From Rotaria socialis (lineage: Eukaryota > Rotifera > Eurotatoria > Philodinida > Philodinidae), in the NCBI GenBank assembly GCA_905331475.1, contig CAJNYU010000743.1:1-64000 (forward strand): a stretch of DNA of 64,000 nucleotides, written 5' to 3'. Under the pieces are notes generated by a model that did not search any database, had not been told where the DNA came from, and worked only from the letters and a program-made list of their open reading frames with translations. The translations under genes and the position numbers were made by a program. Within the stretch, counting starts at the first letter, position 1, and each line of letters opens with the position of its first letter. This document shows, in pieces, positions 35,433 through 49,630 of this stretch.

Positions 35433-38400
35433 CGAACTAGCTTAAAAAACTTGTAAATGTATAGACAATATTTTCCTTTGGTAATTAGTATTGCCATAAA
35501 AGTTCTCAAAGCTCTTGTATATTTTCTCTAGAGTTGTTGAATACTCGTCGAATGACTTTTAAACAATCATTGCTAAAATAGCGTTGATGTTAGAGTGCAT
35601 TTCTAATCACACTCATACATGGTTTTAAACGTAATAAAATTGCAATACATAAGAAGCAGCAAGAAATTATCATTCACGTTGAAATTTGAAACGTAACTTT
35701 ATGGTTCAGACTATTTTTCTTTCATTTCTCTTCCGACATAGCAAAGAGCTTATCTATCATGGACATAATCTTCATGAATATTATAATCAAGAGATTTCAG
35801 ACAAACATCGAAATATTTTCAAAACTCATACCCAACTATTTTTACTTCTGATTTGTTTTATTTCAAATGTTTTCTTGTGTCAAATACACGTTGTGAATTT
35901 TAAGACTCATGATAAAACTACTATTTAGGTGAAATAATTACCAATACATGATGGTACAGCCTTCTCAGTGAGATTTTTTTATCAAGAAATCTTATCATTA
36001 CTTTACGTTTTCGCACCTAGGACTGCTCTTTAAGAATATCTTTCAAATATATCTTCATGTTTTGATGATATTCAAGTGAATTCTAGAATTGAAAACTAAT
36101 TAATAATTTCGAAAGAAAGAAAAAACTTCAAATTCACGATTGTACAATGAAAAAGGTAAAAATCGAAATCTTGAATATTAACTAATTTGGCAGCTCAATT
36201 GACTTTAAAAAAAGGATGGACTTATTTCGAAGAGTATGTCTGCTCTTGTTGTCTGATGATAGTAGTATTTTATTTGAAGTAGTTTTTAAAACTAACTCTT
36301 GCAGCAATTTTTTTATGAAACTCACATATATTTTCGAAGAAAATAGCGCGTGTAAGTTTAATAGCGAGATTTTTGCAACTTCCCCTTCTCCATTATAGAT
36401 ATTAATGAGTTTAAAACTGTACTAATTAGGAGCTAGGCTAATTAGGCTGTCATTTTCGCCTTTTTTTAAATTAAAACCTATACGAAAAAAGGAAGGCCTA
36501 CCTATTACAGACTTTAGCGACCTCAACAACAAGTCTTTGTTATTGTTAAAGATGCCAGCTAACAATTAACCCTGTATTACAGACATCAGCAAATAGGTGA
36601 TGATCTGATTATAGATTTTGGAAATGAAGGTATATTTTTCATTTTAGGAAGCCTAATGGATATATGTAAGTTCCACACTTTAACCCCAAAGAGGCTGCGC
36701 TAACAAGCTTTTTCAACTAAATCAATGGCTGCATCTTAAACAACTGATATTCGATAGTGTGTCGAGTGCAGTAGATCGAACTCTTTACATGTTTCAGTTG
36801 ACTACATATTAGGAGGATCTTACTTTTCAAAGAAGTCGAATCGTGTAGGCATTTTTCTTCCATGAAATTATTTATCTAGTAAAAGAAATACTTGAGAGAC
36901 TGGCATGGCTGTATTCTAGTTTTTAAAATCTTGCTCAAGTCCACTTTCGACAATAGTATGAGAACTGATTAATGAAATATATTTAACTTATTTTTAACAA
37001 ATTGCGAACGCAGAATATGGCTTGTTCTAAAATTCTCCTTAATCGCAAAATCTAATAGATGTATTACTCACATTGTGTTTGATTCGTTCTTTGCTTGTAC
37101 CTTGTGACCGAATGATATTTAATTTTCCATTGAATAAAAGCTGATGTTGAAGCCTTTTCATTTTCCCTCGTTCTGGTTGTCCACTGCATTTTCTTTTTCC
37201 TTCTCTTTGCATACTATTTACGTATTCAGCTATTGAATAACTACAGCACTTTTAAGCAATATTTCTACGAACATTAGCGAGAAACAATTCAATTTCGTGA
37301 ATAGTGATTCAAATTCAATTGAAAATATCGTTACATGCAGTCTTTTGCACAGAATTTTATTATCATATGTTATTTTTCCTATGCCATAATTTGTATTAAT
37401 AACTAGCTTTCTAAGCAATACGATCACGAAGTTTGCACCGAAAAGTACTGCATCATGCTAGTGATCACAATACATATTTTCCGCTTAAAGGAAGAATCAC
37501 ATCTTGAGATAAGTGTGAAATTATAAAGGAAAAATTTCCGTAGTAACAAAAATAAAAATTTCGTGAGTGATGATGAATTTAAAAAGAAAAGCAATGTTTT
37601 AATGCATTTCTTCGTCAGAATTTTTTCTTATTACTCCCCTCGCTTTTTATATGATGTTTAATAAAATTATTGTGTCAAATGCCTACTTCATTTGTTCTTT
37701 TTATTTCACGAGACATAATGTTAAAACTACTACCCGCCGTATTTCCATAACGTAGAGTAACTTATTTTCTGATAATTCCAAACTCGAATATGAAAAAGCA
37801 TAAAAATCATTTTCACAAAGTTACTTTCATCACAAAATATTGTATTTTCGAAAGAGAGAGAGAGAGAGAATATTTTCAATTCATACAGCAAAAAAGTACA
37901 GATAGTCATTTTCTCCGATGTGGAATTATTTAGTACTTGAATGCACAGCCACTAAAGAGTTAAGTTAAATACCAATACTTGTGTTTATATATTTTTTTTC
38001 AGCTTTTATACGAAAAAAAAAAGAGAAAACAATACACTGAAAATAGACAACAACCAAAAGAAGAAAGCAGAACACATTCACATATCTATGTATCCAAATA
38101 TATTTACACACATACAATATCGTCTTCTGTTGGAACTCTTAGTTAGTATTTCTCAATAATCGCATTCATTGACTTGATACTGTTTAAAGAAAATCCAACG
38201 ACATGCACAAAATACATGTATATAGATAAATACAATACGAGAAAAAAAACAAAAAAAAACTACTGTTCTAATTACAAAAGAAAAAAAACAACGAAACAAA
38301 TATTTTCAAATTATTTGCATGGAATAGAGATAAATTAACGACTAGCAAACGCACATAGATACAAGAATTCTCAATTAAACAACAAAGAAAAAAAAATCAC

Positions 38401-38462
38401 AACACGGAAGCACCCGTTGTTGACTAGAAGGAACAAACACCAATACATATAGAAGAATAGAA
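35433..38462. other. 3-kb non-coding region
   Basis: No supportable gene. Short frames (35686-35928, 36216-36398, 37230-37427) carry no motif. It holds (GA)n at about 37853-37869. The last 450 bp are strongly A-rich and probably the 3' UTR of the minus-strand p190RhoGAP gene. Confidence 0.5.
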
Positions 38463-41400
38463 TCAAACTTTTTCTTTTATTTGATCAGAATTGAAAATAA
38501 TTGGATAGTTATCGATAATTGCTTGAATTAATGGTTTTGCTTTTTGACAGATTTGTTCAGCTGTACGTAAATCATGAAATTGTGGTTGAAATAAATTTGG
38601 CCACCATAAAACAGCTAAATTCGATGAATCCATATGAGTTAACGTAGTATGTTGAGAAACACTAAAATAGTTACGTTTTTTCTTATATAATCCATAAACG
38701 GAAATTGTTAAACTTACAAATGAAGATGTTTAAATATATATTTATTTGTTCGATATTTAAGATCGCTTGTACGTAATAAAGCCTTTTGTAATGGAATAAA
38801 ATTTTGTTCTCGTAATTGATCAACTAAAGTTTAACAAAAAAAGAAAAGAAAACAATTATATAAAAACAAAATCATTTTTTGTTTTCTTTTTCTCTCTTTT
38901 TACTTGTTAATAGTTGACATTGATCAAATTGTTCTAATGATAAAATAGGTTCATCTAATTTTCTCATCATATCTTTAAATGCTGTTGCGACAGCACTTGC
39001 TGGAACTTGTAATAAATTAAGGTCATAATTTGGATCTTCGTTAAGTTTATTAATAATTAATTCAACTTGATTTTTATAGCCAGATATTCGATAAAGCCCT
39101 TCAATAGTTAAACCATGTTGTTCAATGAATTGAATACATTTTTCAACGAATAATGGGATGCCTGTTTCATTTGATAATATACATCGACTAAGTTTTAAAC
39201 GAATTGGAACATGTTGATAAGAATTTTCAAGAGACGAAAAAGGAGAAGTATTTTGATGGGTTTGAGATGGATTTGTTGCTATAGCTGCTTTTGATGGAGG
39301 CAGAGAAGATATTGTTGTTAGAGCAGGAGATCGATATTTTAATTCATTTTTCTATAACGAATGAAAACGATGATTCATCGTATTGGTTCGTGAAGAACTG
39401 AAAAACTTACTTCACGTCTAGCTTGAGCAAAATGTTGGAGTTGACGACGAATCCAATTAGCTGTTGGTCTTTCTTCCAGTTCTTCAATGGATGCATCCTT
39501 AACAAACAAAAAAAAGAGTGAACATAATTGAGCTTTTTTTCTTTTCATGTTACTTTGCTATCTTTTACACAATCACCAACACTTGAATCCTCTTCGTTTG
39601 ATATAATAATATTTGTTGAAGGTTCAGGCGTATTATATGCTCTATTTGAATCTTTTGAATCTAAATTAAAAAATATCCCTTAGAATTAGTTTATTTTAGT
39701 TTTCAATCAATTGAATAGGAAGTTTATTGTCTAACAAGTTAATTCTCAGTATAGCAAATTCTCAATACAATGCTAAATTTTATATTTTATATACTTTCCC
39801 ATGATTAAATTTAATTTTAACTTAGAAAGTGGTCGACGATTGACTTAGAACTCTATGTACATTTAAAATGTTATTTGGAAAAAAACGGTATGAGAGATAA
39901 AATAAAAACATTCAAGTGTTAAACATATCAAATATTTAGCTATATGGGAAGAAACATTCAAGCAAGAATCATTTACAGATTCATCTTTGTTTTTTAGATA
40001 TCTTTCATTTTATGAACTTACTTTTACGATGAAAATCAGTATTCAGCAAGTAGAAATATGTATGATTACATTTTGCTTGTACAAAAAATAGTTTTGGGCT
40101 GTATTTTCAACTTAGAGATGAAAAATGTTCCAGTGGAAAACGAAATTGTTTTGAACAGTCATGATGTCTACTACATGTTAAATGGTCGCTGCTGTACTAT
40201 AGATTACAAAATGTTTATACTTCACAGATTCAATCAGAGAGAGACAATCAAAATTAGAAAACAAAATCTGAAGTCGAAAATTTTGATTTTCTAGGATTCT
40301 CATTTTCCTGTTTTAGGAGCTATACTATTCTGGTGATGCAATAAAAAACAAAACAAGACTTACCCATTCTAGAATCAATGCCTGAATCAGTTTGTGCTTG
40401 ATCATACATATTCTTTTTTCGTCGTTTAAAACTTGGCCGACGCTTCTTTTTCTGATTAGCTTGATCATCGTCATTTAAAATATCTTCATCAGATCCAGCT
40501 AAATGAACAAAATAATTTTAAATAAAATTAGTAACTCATAAAATTTCATTACGTTTTTTTAAAACTTCACTACTTGATGCTGAACATGCTAGATCATTTT
40601 GTTTAGCGCGTATGCGTTTTATTTTTCTATCGGATACTTTTCTTTGTAAGACAGCAACGTTTTGTGGTGGTGTTGATGTTGTTCGTAAACGTTCATCACT
40701 TGAACTGTCGACCGATGAATCAGTAACTAATTAAAAAATATTTCAATAAATTTCAAATACGAAGAAAATTAATAAATTAAAGTTATACCTCTTGTTTGTT
40801 TTGACGAATCCGTAACCGATTCATCGACAGTATTACTTTGAATAATAGATGACGAAGAATCAATAAGATCATTTTTATTACTATCTGTTTTCGGAGATGA
40901 TGCATCATAATATTCTTGAATCGAAAAAGGTGTTATTTCGTTTAATTCAATTATTTCTGGTGTTGCTAATGGAACTTTAACATGAGCAGCAGTTCGATGT
41001 TTATATAAATGAAATTTTATTTCTTCAACGTCCGAAATTTTCCGACGCAACAATGACTGTAAACACAATATATGATTGATGAAAGAGAATTTCATTAAGA
41101 AGCTTTATTTTTTATTTAAACTTACATGGTCATCATTGAACGATGGTTCATAGTTGGTTAGATTAGCTAAAGACAAGAATAGAAAAGAAGTTTTAATATT
41201 TGGATGCAATCGGTAAAAGCAATAGCAAGTTGTCCGTGAAAATTGCTGGGTTTCTATTATTTCAGTTATTATCAACAAATTATCCGTGAAAATGTAATGC
41301 ATGAGGATGTGAAATGATTTTTTAGAGAGATTTTATGAATGAAAAAACAATAAGCAATAAAGTTACAAGCACGAATACATATACGTTACCGTTAAATGTT

Positions 41401-44400
41401 AAATAATTTACTAGAATAAATAGATAATTATGTTTTAGCCTTAACCACCTAAGTTTTACTGTTTTTGATTAGGGCACATTAACTACAGACTAGTTTTAAT
41501 GAATAAAATAGATATATGAACTTACTTGGATGTTCAATTAGTTTAGCAAAACGCATGCTAGTCGACTTTTGAAAATATTGACGTTGATAATCAGATATAG
41601 AATTTGTGGATGAAACAAAAGAGAAATTTGGTATGGATGGATCAACTGGTGTTGTCGGCACAATTGTTGAGTCAGTACCATTGGTCGAATTCGATAAGTA
41701 AGGATATGATCGATAAGAGAAAACTATACATAAAAAAGGTATTAGTACGATCCGCATGAAATAAAATAATGCAACATAATCTATTTGCTCGTGTGAATCA
41801 TAAAGAGATTTATTTATTCTATCTATTTTTCAAATCAACTATCTACTTCATTTCACAAATATTAAAGAAAATTCTAGACTATAACTTAGTATTATTTATA
41901 CAGAATCGATGATCGTATATCAATGACGTCTGTGCGAAAACTTGAATTTTAAAATCCTGTATTTCAATCATTTTTTTTTCTTTAAATCCTATTTCTAAAA
42001 TGACTTATTATTCTAAGATCTTCATTTCTATTTTGTTTTACTTTGTTCAGGATTAGTTGGCGTTGATGATGAATGATGATGCTTTGGAGAATCTGCATTT
42101 GATTTACTTATTAAAGTCAATGAATTCATTCGATCATTATTTAAACTATTCATTATTATTGACTCATGTGTATGTTCAAGACTACGTGCCATCAAATCTT
42201 GAACAGATGAATGACCAGCACGACTACTATTAATAGCAATGAAAACAAAGAATATGTTTTTTTCTTCTAAATAACAGAAAGAATTATTTGATTTACTCGA
42301 AATAAGATGTGACGCCAGTAAGAAGTTCTTCAGTTTGATATCTATCATTCTGAGTTTTATTTTCATGTTTGCCGTTCGCACATTGATTCAGAAAAGGTAA
42401 AAGATGTGCTAAGACAAAAAGAATAAATGAAGTATTACAGTAATGAGTTAAATTCAAATATTTACATTCAATAAAATTTTTAATGGTTCCACTATTACAC
42501 TGTACACAAAAATTGGTTTTTGGAGTCTCAGTTAAAGATTTTCTTGTATTTAATAAGGAGGCTTCTTTCACACACGATAGAATGTAACTAGGCGGACATA
42601 TGTTCGTTGTTTCATTCGTTTTTTCATCCGGATTATTCTTTTCTTTTGACTCATTTTTTAATTTGATTGAAATGTATGTTTCCAGATATCTAAGTTAAAT
42701 AATAATAAAAAATAATAAAATATGAAATTATTTCTGAGGCATATAGTTTGATGTTTTTGATAAAGGAAAGATGATCATTAAGCAATTGGATCCAGGAAAT
42801 ACAATCAACATAGCCGATAGAAAGAGTTTCCCTTCTGCGCACTCACTATTTAATTGAAACTAAGTGGGAGTGCAGTTCGTATCTGAGATTATGCTCGAAA
42901 AAGCTTCATAACATGATTGACTTCAATGTTAATTATCGAAGGCTAATACATCATAGAATTCCTTTTTTCTAAATTCTCGGTAAGACAAATCAACTGATTT
43001 TATGTAAGTTAACATTGAGACTTTTGGAAAAACGTCGCATTGAGATGATCAAAACTACACACTTAAAGAAAACTTGCAATTTTCAATCTCTTTAATCATA
43101 GAACGCATAGTTATTTATTTACTGTTCTCAGGAAAAAACCATCAACACCTGTATCAGATTAAATAATGATCACTTTATATTTCAAATGATTGCAAAAACA
43201 GTTGTCAAATAATAATCAGTAATACTGATTATATTCTTCATATGATGCTATAAGTTTAGGAAGCTATTTGCAAGCTGACAGTAAATTTCCTAATCCGCAA
43301 GTTATTTCTCTTTTACTAATAGTCTTATGTATTAACGTCGTTGAAAGTATAAATGCTCATGAAAATATAAACTAAACGGAAAAATCTCATTCCATGCAGA
43401 AGTTTAATGTTTGAAAAGTAAATAGTAGTAATTATCTAGGGAGTCGAATTGCATTCACTTTTGTTATGTCTCTATTTATGTCTGATTAGTGTATAATGTA
43501 TGTTAGAAACACATCGTTTTTGTAATTGACTGAACTATCCATATTTCATGTTGATGTCCTTTCATATTAATCTTCTATCTTTCAAGTAACTAAAAGAATC
43601 ATTAGTCCAACTAAAAAACTTCAAAATGAAAATTAAAGATAGAAAGGATTATGTGTCTAATTAGAAATGGTAGAGGTATTGAAAATGTTTTCATATATAA
43701 ATTTTGAATTGAAAACTTCTGAATGAAGACTACTTCATGGACTTACATCATCGTATTAAGAGCTCCTTTTCGATCGCGATCATAAAACAAAATAAACCCA
43801 TCAAAGTCAATTAATTTCATTGCAAATAACGAATGAAATGAAACCGAATGAATTCAATCTAATAAAAAAAAAAAAGATTTACAGTTTTTCTATAGATTCA
43901 CTTCAGTCCTTTTTGTTTTACTTTTCGATTTGATCGACCAAGAAATGTATTAATCATAAATGACGATTGATTGTTAATCATAAGAGAACAACGTGAAGAT
44001 AATTGTGAGAAAAAATTTTTGACATCATTGGTTTCACTTCCACACATAAAACAAAGTAATATACGAAGATGAACAGGTTTTTGCAGGTTATTTTGAGATT
44101 CTTCATTGGACAGAAGATGTTCGAGTGATGTTTTAATTATATCAATTGGAATGTTCGAAATGGAATTACCATCAATTTGAGAATGCAGATCCACAGTTTG
44201 AATATCTGAATTCAAAAGTTTTTCTTTTTGAAACCTTTTTTGTTTTCATATGACTTTGCACTTACGATCAATGCTTAACTGAATTTTTTTCTCAGAAATA
44301 AAATCTTGTAAAATTTCTTGAGAATTTGATGAAACAAAAACATAACCTAAAGAAAATTGAAAATAAGCTTAATTTAAACATAAAGCCAAATCTAACCATC

Positions 44401-47400
44401 AATTGGTTGAAATTTTAGATTTTTCAATGTGAGAAAATTTATGTGCAAATTATTTTGTTCATTCTAAATAAAAGAAGATCATTGATTCTATTTTTTCTTG
44501 CCAACAAAGTTTGATTATAACTTACGGATATTATTCGAAAAAAATGATCCACATCAATATCATTTCCACAAATTAGGACATTTCTAATTGGACAAAAAAA
44601 AATTTATTTTTCTGAAGTAAAACAACAGCCATTTATACTTATTATTATTATTATTATTATTAATGGATTTTAATTTCGATAAGATTTCATTGACAATACG
44701 AATATCTGCACAATTATTCTCCATGGGACAACCGATTTCAAATCTTTGCGTAATTCTTGTTTCATTGTCATCATTATTGTTGGATAAAATTTTTCTTGTA
44801 TACGGACAAAAATTATCATCAACATTCATATTACTAAACAACGATATCGATGAAGATTTTCGTCGTTTAAATGAACGTCGACGTTGTTTCAATATTTGAT
44901 TGATAGTTAACGATGGATAATAAATACAATCGTATAGAAAATGACAATGACACATTATTAGACGATGCCGATCAGTTTCTCGTGCGTTTAATGATTGATA
45001 TCTATATTCATACAAATAATAAATTCAATTCTATTATTTTCAAAGTTTAAAAAACTGAACAATACACATTCATGGGTAAAACATGATTCATTCGATACTT
45101 AATAAAAACAATAGAAATCCTCTACCAACTTCTTTGTACAGTATAGTGATGATAACGGATCCCTATTTATATCTATATACATTTATATTCAAGAAATTCT
45201 TTTCAAAAAATCGATAAAAGCAATGTTTCAATAATATCACTATGCTTGGTGTTAGGGTAGTGAACTTTGTTTTATTTTTAGATTTAATTAGAAAATTATA
45301 TTTGCTGATGTGCAGTCTACCACTTTTCATTATTCTTTAATCTCTTTTTTTACTTTAATATGTTCTTAATACTTTTCTTAGATGCTGAGTTATGACGAAA
45401 TATCGCACGATGACAATTTTTTGTCACCCGTAAATAGCCATATACATTGTCTGTAGAGTTTGTACTTCTAATATTTCCTTCTTTAGTTATAGTTACTTTT
45501 TTTAAAGCAAAATTTCCTATTCCTATCTCAGAATAACATCTAAATTGGCTTCCAAATTCAAAATCAATAGTGTTACAGTTCTTACTAAGATAAATTTACT
45601 ATAAAAGTGTTAGATTTCCCATCATTCTCGAAGTATTGAAACAAACTTTCTATTTATCTATTTATATTTTAGTATTACTATCTGACGACATTGACTATAA
45701 GCAACAACATTCATTTTTAAAAGAAAAAACCTCAATATAATGTATAGAACTTCATTAAAGCTTTCTCTAGTTTTAATAAATTATATCATTTTATGAACAG
45801 ATATCCATTTGCAAAACTACTAGTGAGCTTTCAAGATTCCTTCAGAAATGATCAGCATGCATAGTTGGTGCAACTTTTATCTCAGATCATAATAGTAAAT
45901 TTAAGTTTGGTTCTTTCCATTGGAAAGTCGTAGAGCGAATGTTTACACTTAAAGAAAATGTCATACCAAATGCTTAGTTAAAGATTTCACTGTGTCAGAC
46001 TTCCAACTAATAATCAAATTGATTCCATACTCGAATAAGTCGAAAATCCTCTTACCTCGAGTCATGTTTAATTTGTTCGATAATTTCTTTTTGAAATATA
46101 TCATCTATTGTAATTGTTGTTGCTTTTCTATTATAAGAATTCTTCTCATGATTTAATTTTGTTGTTAAATTCATTTGTTCAAATGTATTTATGAAAATTT
46201 CTAATGATTCAAATAATAGTTCAACAAATTTTAAACATATTAAACGATAGAGATATGATTGATGTAATGCAAATATACGTAAACGATCATGTGCACTCAA
46301 TGATTCATAGCATTCACGACCCAAAAAATAAACAGAATCTTTATCATAGGAATCACCATAATGAATAAGGCCAGCATTAGAAAAACGATTTAATAAATCG
46401 AAAAATAATCGGCAATTCATTCGACGTGTTTGTTCAACTTGACGATTATTTAGATACGATTCAAAACGAAGACGAGCTTCAAATGTATCAAGTAGATCTT
46501 CAGGAATGATAAGTGCATTGTTTGTATTTTTACGTTCTGAATCTGACCACATTGGTGTTGGTATCACAGTTGAAGAATATTGGGCATGTTTTTGCATTTG
46601 TGAACGCACATATTCCCAATTTCTACAAAGTAAAAAATAGCATTTCATTACTGAAATATCTTGTCAATATATGCATTTTTATAACGACTAGTCTCCCTAT
46701 TATTGTACAATCATTTATTTACAAAGCAAAACAGTTTCATGACTAGATGTGCATGCATTTAGCAATGGATCTAGTTGTTATTTTCAGGAAAATCATTTAA
46801 AGACATCGACTGATAAATATAATATATATAAAATAATAGTTTTAGACTCGATCCTCAAAGTTACATTATTTTTTTAAGCATCATGACAAATAAAAGATGA
46901 AAAGATCTGAAACGCGAGTATTTTCCCCTAATATTCACTTGATTAAACCATCGGTAGTTGTATTGCTATGTTAGCTTTTAAATGGCTACAGTGATGTCCT
47001 TCATAGACACTAAAAATACTGATTTTCGAATTTCAACTGAATATTGTTTTTGTGCACTCAAAAAGTGAGTACACTCTAGAATCGGTCAGTGTGTCCGGCC
47101 GGCCGGCCGTAGGCACGATAANTGAAAAACGTCTCAAAATGCACAAAAACTGCATCCAGAAATCAAATTGCCTAGTTTCTCATGATAATTTTGGTGTTCA
47201 GACATTCTAGAATGGCTCATACGTCCCATGCGCTTTTCGCAGTACACATAACTTTCGGATGAAATCCGAAGTTTCCACATTTATTTATAACCAAGTCTCA
47301 CTGAAAAATGTTTACTGTCAAAAGTTTCAAGCCTTTTTGGTGTTTTATTATTCTGAAAGAAAGAATCTTGAATCTGCAAATTTACGGGACCGACATATAT

Positions 47401-49630
47401 AACAAACTGTTAACGTAATTATATCTTTAAAAATAGGAAAAACATTCGAATTCGAGGTTAAAATCTGACAATCAATTCTTCAAACTTCTAAAAATAGGAT
47501 CACTATTTACATTTAAACAAAATAGCGTTAAAATATATCTAGCGACTCTGTAGTCTTTAGTTGAAGATTCCAACACTTTTCAGTATTGACATAAATGCAA
47601 TTTATCAGTTATTAAACTTCCGCCTAAAGTAAACTCAAATTACTAGTATAATATTTTTCCACTTTTATCAAACAGATGTTCGAATATATATATATATTGA
47701 TAACTCTGTGTTGTTCTTTGTTGCTAAGAATATCTTCTGCCTGTGTAAAGTAAATTTAGACATCTGTAAAAAAAGATTCATTCATCTTTATTGATCAGTG
47801 TTTTATTTAAAACCAATGTCCAACACGAGGAATCGACAATCTTAACGGGTCAAATAGATCTCTTGAAAATTGTTTAGTCAATACTATAGGAACGAAACAA
47901 CTAATTTTCTTCTTAATAGACGAAAATTATTTTTACAAGTTTCAGATAATGATAAATAAACTATACATAACTACACGTTACTTTAAAATAGTAGACTCTA
48001 CATTTTTCAACAAGCTAAACACTTAAAAATTAAATCTTAAACTAAGTTCCACTACCATATCTATAAATCTATATTCTAACTAGAGATATACAAAATTGTG
48101 GGAACGAGAGCTTAATGAACACAACATGGGAATTAAACATTATATTTGAATGTTTTATCGTTTGAATTCAATGATCTTATTAATAATATTAATATGAAAC
48201 GAATATGAACTAATGTATCTAAATATTATCGAACTCTATGATAACATAATTATCTCTAACCCAGGAATCTATGAATAAAATATCACTATGACAACCATTC
48301 TTTCGCTAAATCATTTTTGAATCAAGAATATGTAGATCTTTTTGAATTCGTAACTTTAAAATTTATTGTTGAATATCATCCTGGAGTTGTTCTAAAATAT
48401 TATCTTTACTATTTAAAATATATTAGGAATTGATCAAATCTCTTCGTTGTTCCCATCATATGATACAACTATCATAGAAGTACTTCTCTTACGTTACTTA
48501 AAGACAGAATCTCTAGACACATATTTTTGCACAGAAATCAATCAGAATACTTCGTTTGTTATTGTTTCACATATCAAATTTTTATTACTATTGCAATATT
48601 ACATTAATATTTTTTTCAATCGATTCTATTTGAATTTTTGTTTATCATAAACAGAAAAATCGTCCTACCTGGATAATTTCGATTTTTGATCTCCTACAAG
48701 CATTTCAATAATTGGAATTAGCCTTTCATCAATTAATTTTTGTCTCCATCTTTTAATTTCTTCAATATGCTCATGAAATAAGCATTGTGCTTGCTTTTTA
48801 CCAAACATATCAATAAATGTTTGTACACATGTATGATTTTGCCATCGTTCATAAAATTTGTCCCATGAACCGACACGAAGATCAGGAACATGTCGAGTTA
48901 ATAATCCTCGATATTCAGTTTGTATGATATGTTTTAATGATTGTTCATTTTTATAAGCATCTATATAGTTAGGTGGAATATATTTTTTATGAAAAGCTTT
49001 TTTTGTTGTTTCATCACATGCATGTAAAGCCAATTCAAGTACCGATTGTATATTAACGTGTTCATGTGCTGATGTATGTATAATAGGTATATTTGGTAAT
49101 GAATAATGAAGAGAATGTTCAAATTCAATAGATAGAAGTGTTTGATTAGTAACTAAATCATTTTTTGTCGTTGCAATTATGATTGAACGACGAGTTTTTA
49201 ATAGAGCATGAAGAAGTATTATAAAATCTGCTATTGGTTTATTCGATGATAAATCGTATATACACAAAAATCCATTGATATTGAATTTATCTTTAGAAAA
49301 TAGTTTTCTTTGTGAAGTTGATTTTTCTTCCACGCGTAATGATGATATTGATATACGTTTCAAGTAATTATCTATTGATTCATTAATATCAGTAGATATT
49401 GATGTATGTTCAATTAAATGAAATATTGCTTCACGTTGTTCATCTAATCGTCGATGCTTTATTGAACCCCAATAATACCATGAAGAAATATTAGTATTAT
49501 CATTATTTGATAAAAATAATTGATAATTATCATTATTTGAATCAATCAAACGCTTACATAATGATGATTTACCAGCCAAGGGATCTATGCTCACTACAGA
49601 TAGACAATATATTGGTGGTGATAGTGACAT
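38463..49630 (-). CDS. p190RhoGAP (ARHGAP35/ARHGAP5 type)
   Basis: Twenty-one exons: 48669-49630, 46056-46622, 44639-45001, 44526-44583, 44397-44463, 44266-44346, 43922-44205, 43747-43858, 42466-42689, 42297-42408, 42042-42226, 41526-41723, 41126-41166, 40789-41056, 40553-40726, 40364-40498, 39554-39660, 39411-39497, 38904-39351, 38718-38823, 38463-38661; about 1592 aa (vertebrates about 1500). It is a cytosolic RhoGAP that links adhesion and growth signals to Rho. Exon 1 is the N-terminal GTP-binding domain (P-loop remnant SIDPLAGKSSLCKRL, TKND guanine motif), followed by the FF-domain region (from NWEYVRSQMQKH), pseudoGTPase-like segments (NVLICGND; VHLRILLCFMCGSE), a Ser-rich linker, and C-terminal RhoGAP (about 1393-1580) with arginine finger near residue 1430 in IEGLYRISG. 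Exon 8 needs one extra base near 43820 to stay in frame. The first intron (2046 nt) holds a MITE copy and an N. Confidence 0.93.
44640..44662 (-). repeat. (AAT)n coding microsatellite at a splice donor
   Basis: The end of p190RhoGAP exon 3 is a run of AAT (Asn) codons that continues right up to the donor AA|GTATAA. Length change here would alter the Asn count without touching the splice site. Confidence 0.8.
46623..48668 (-). other. Long first intron of p190RhoGAP
   Basis: 2046 nt against mostly 40-90 nt elsewhere in the gene. It contains the second copy of MITE family A, the only ambiguous base of the window (N at 47122) and a (TA)n run near 47684-47697. No coding frame of note. Confidence 0.7.
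47051..47248. mobile_element. MITE family A, copy 2 (internally shortened, with N)
   Basis: Same element and orientation as 4553-5035. Both ends are well conserved (GTGAGTACACTCTAGAATCG; CATCCAGAAATCAAATTGCC). The inner approximately 285 bp present in copy 1 (about 4620-4908) are missing, and the junction falls exactly at the N at 47122. GGCCGG is also repeated here beyond copy 1. Either a real internal deletion or an assembly gap. Confidence 0.8.
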
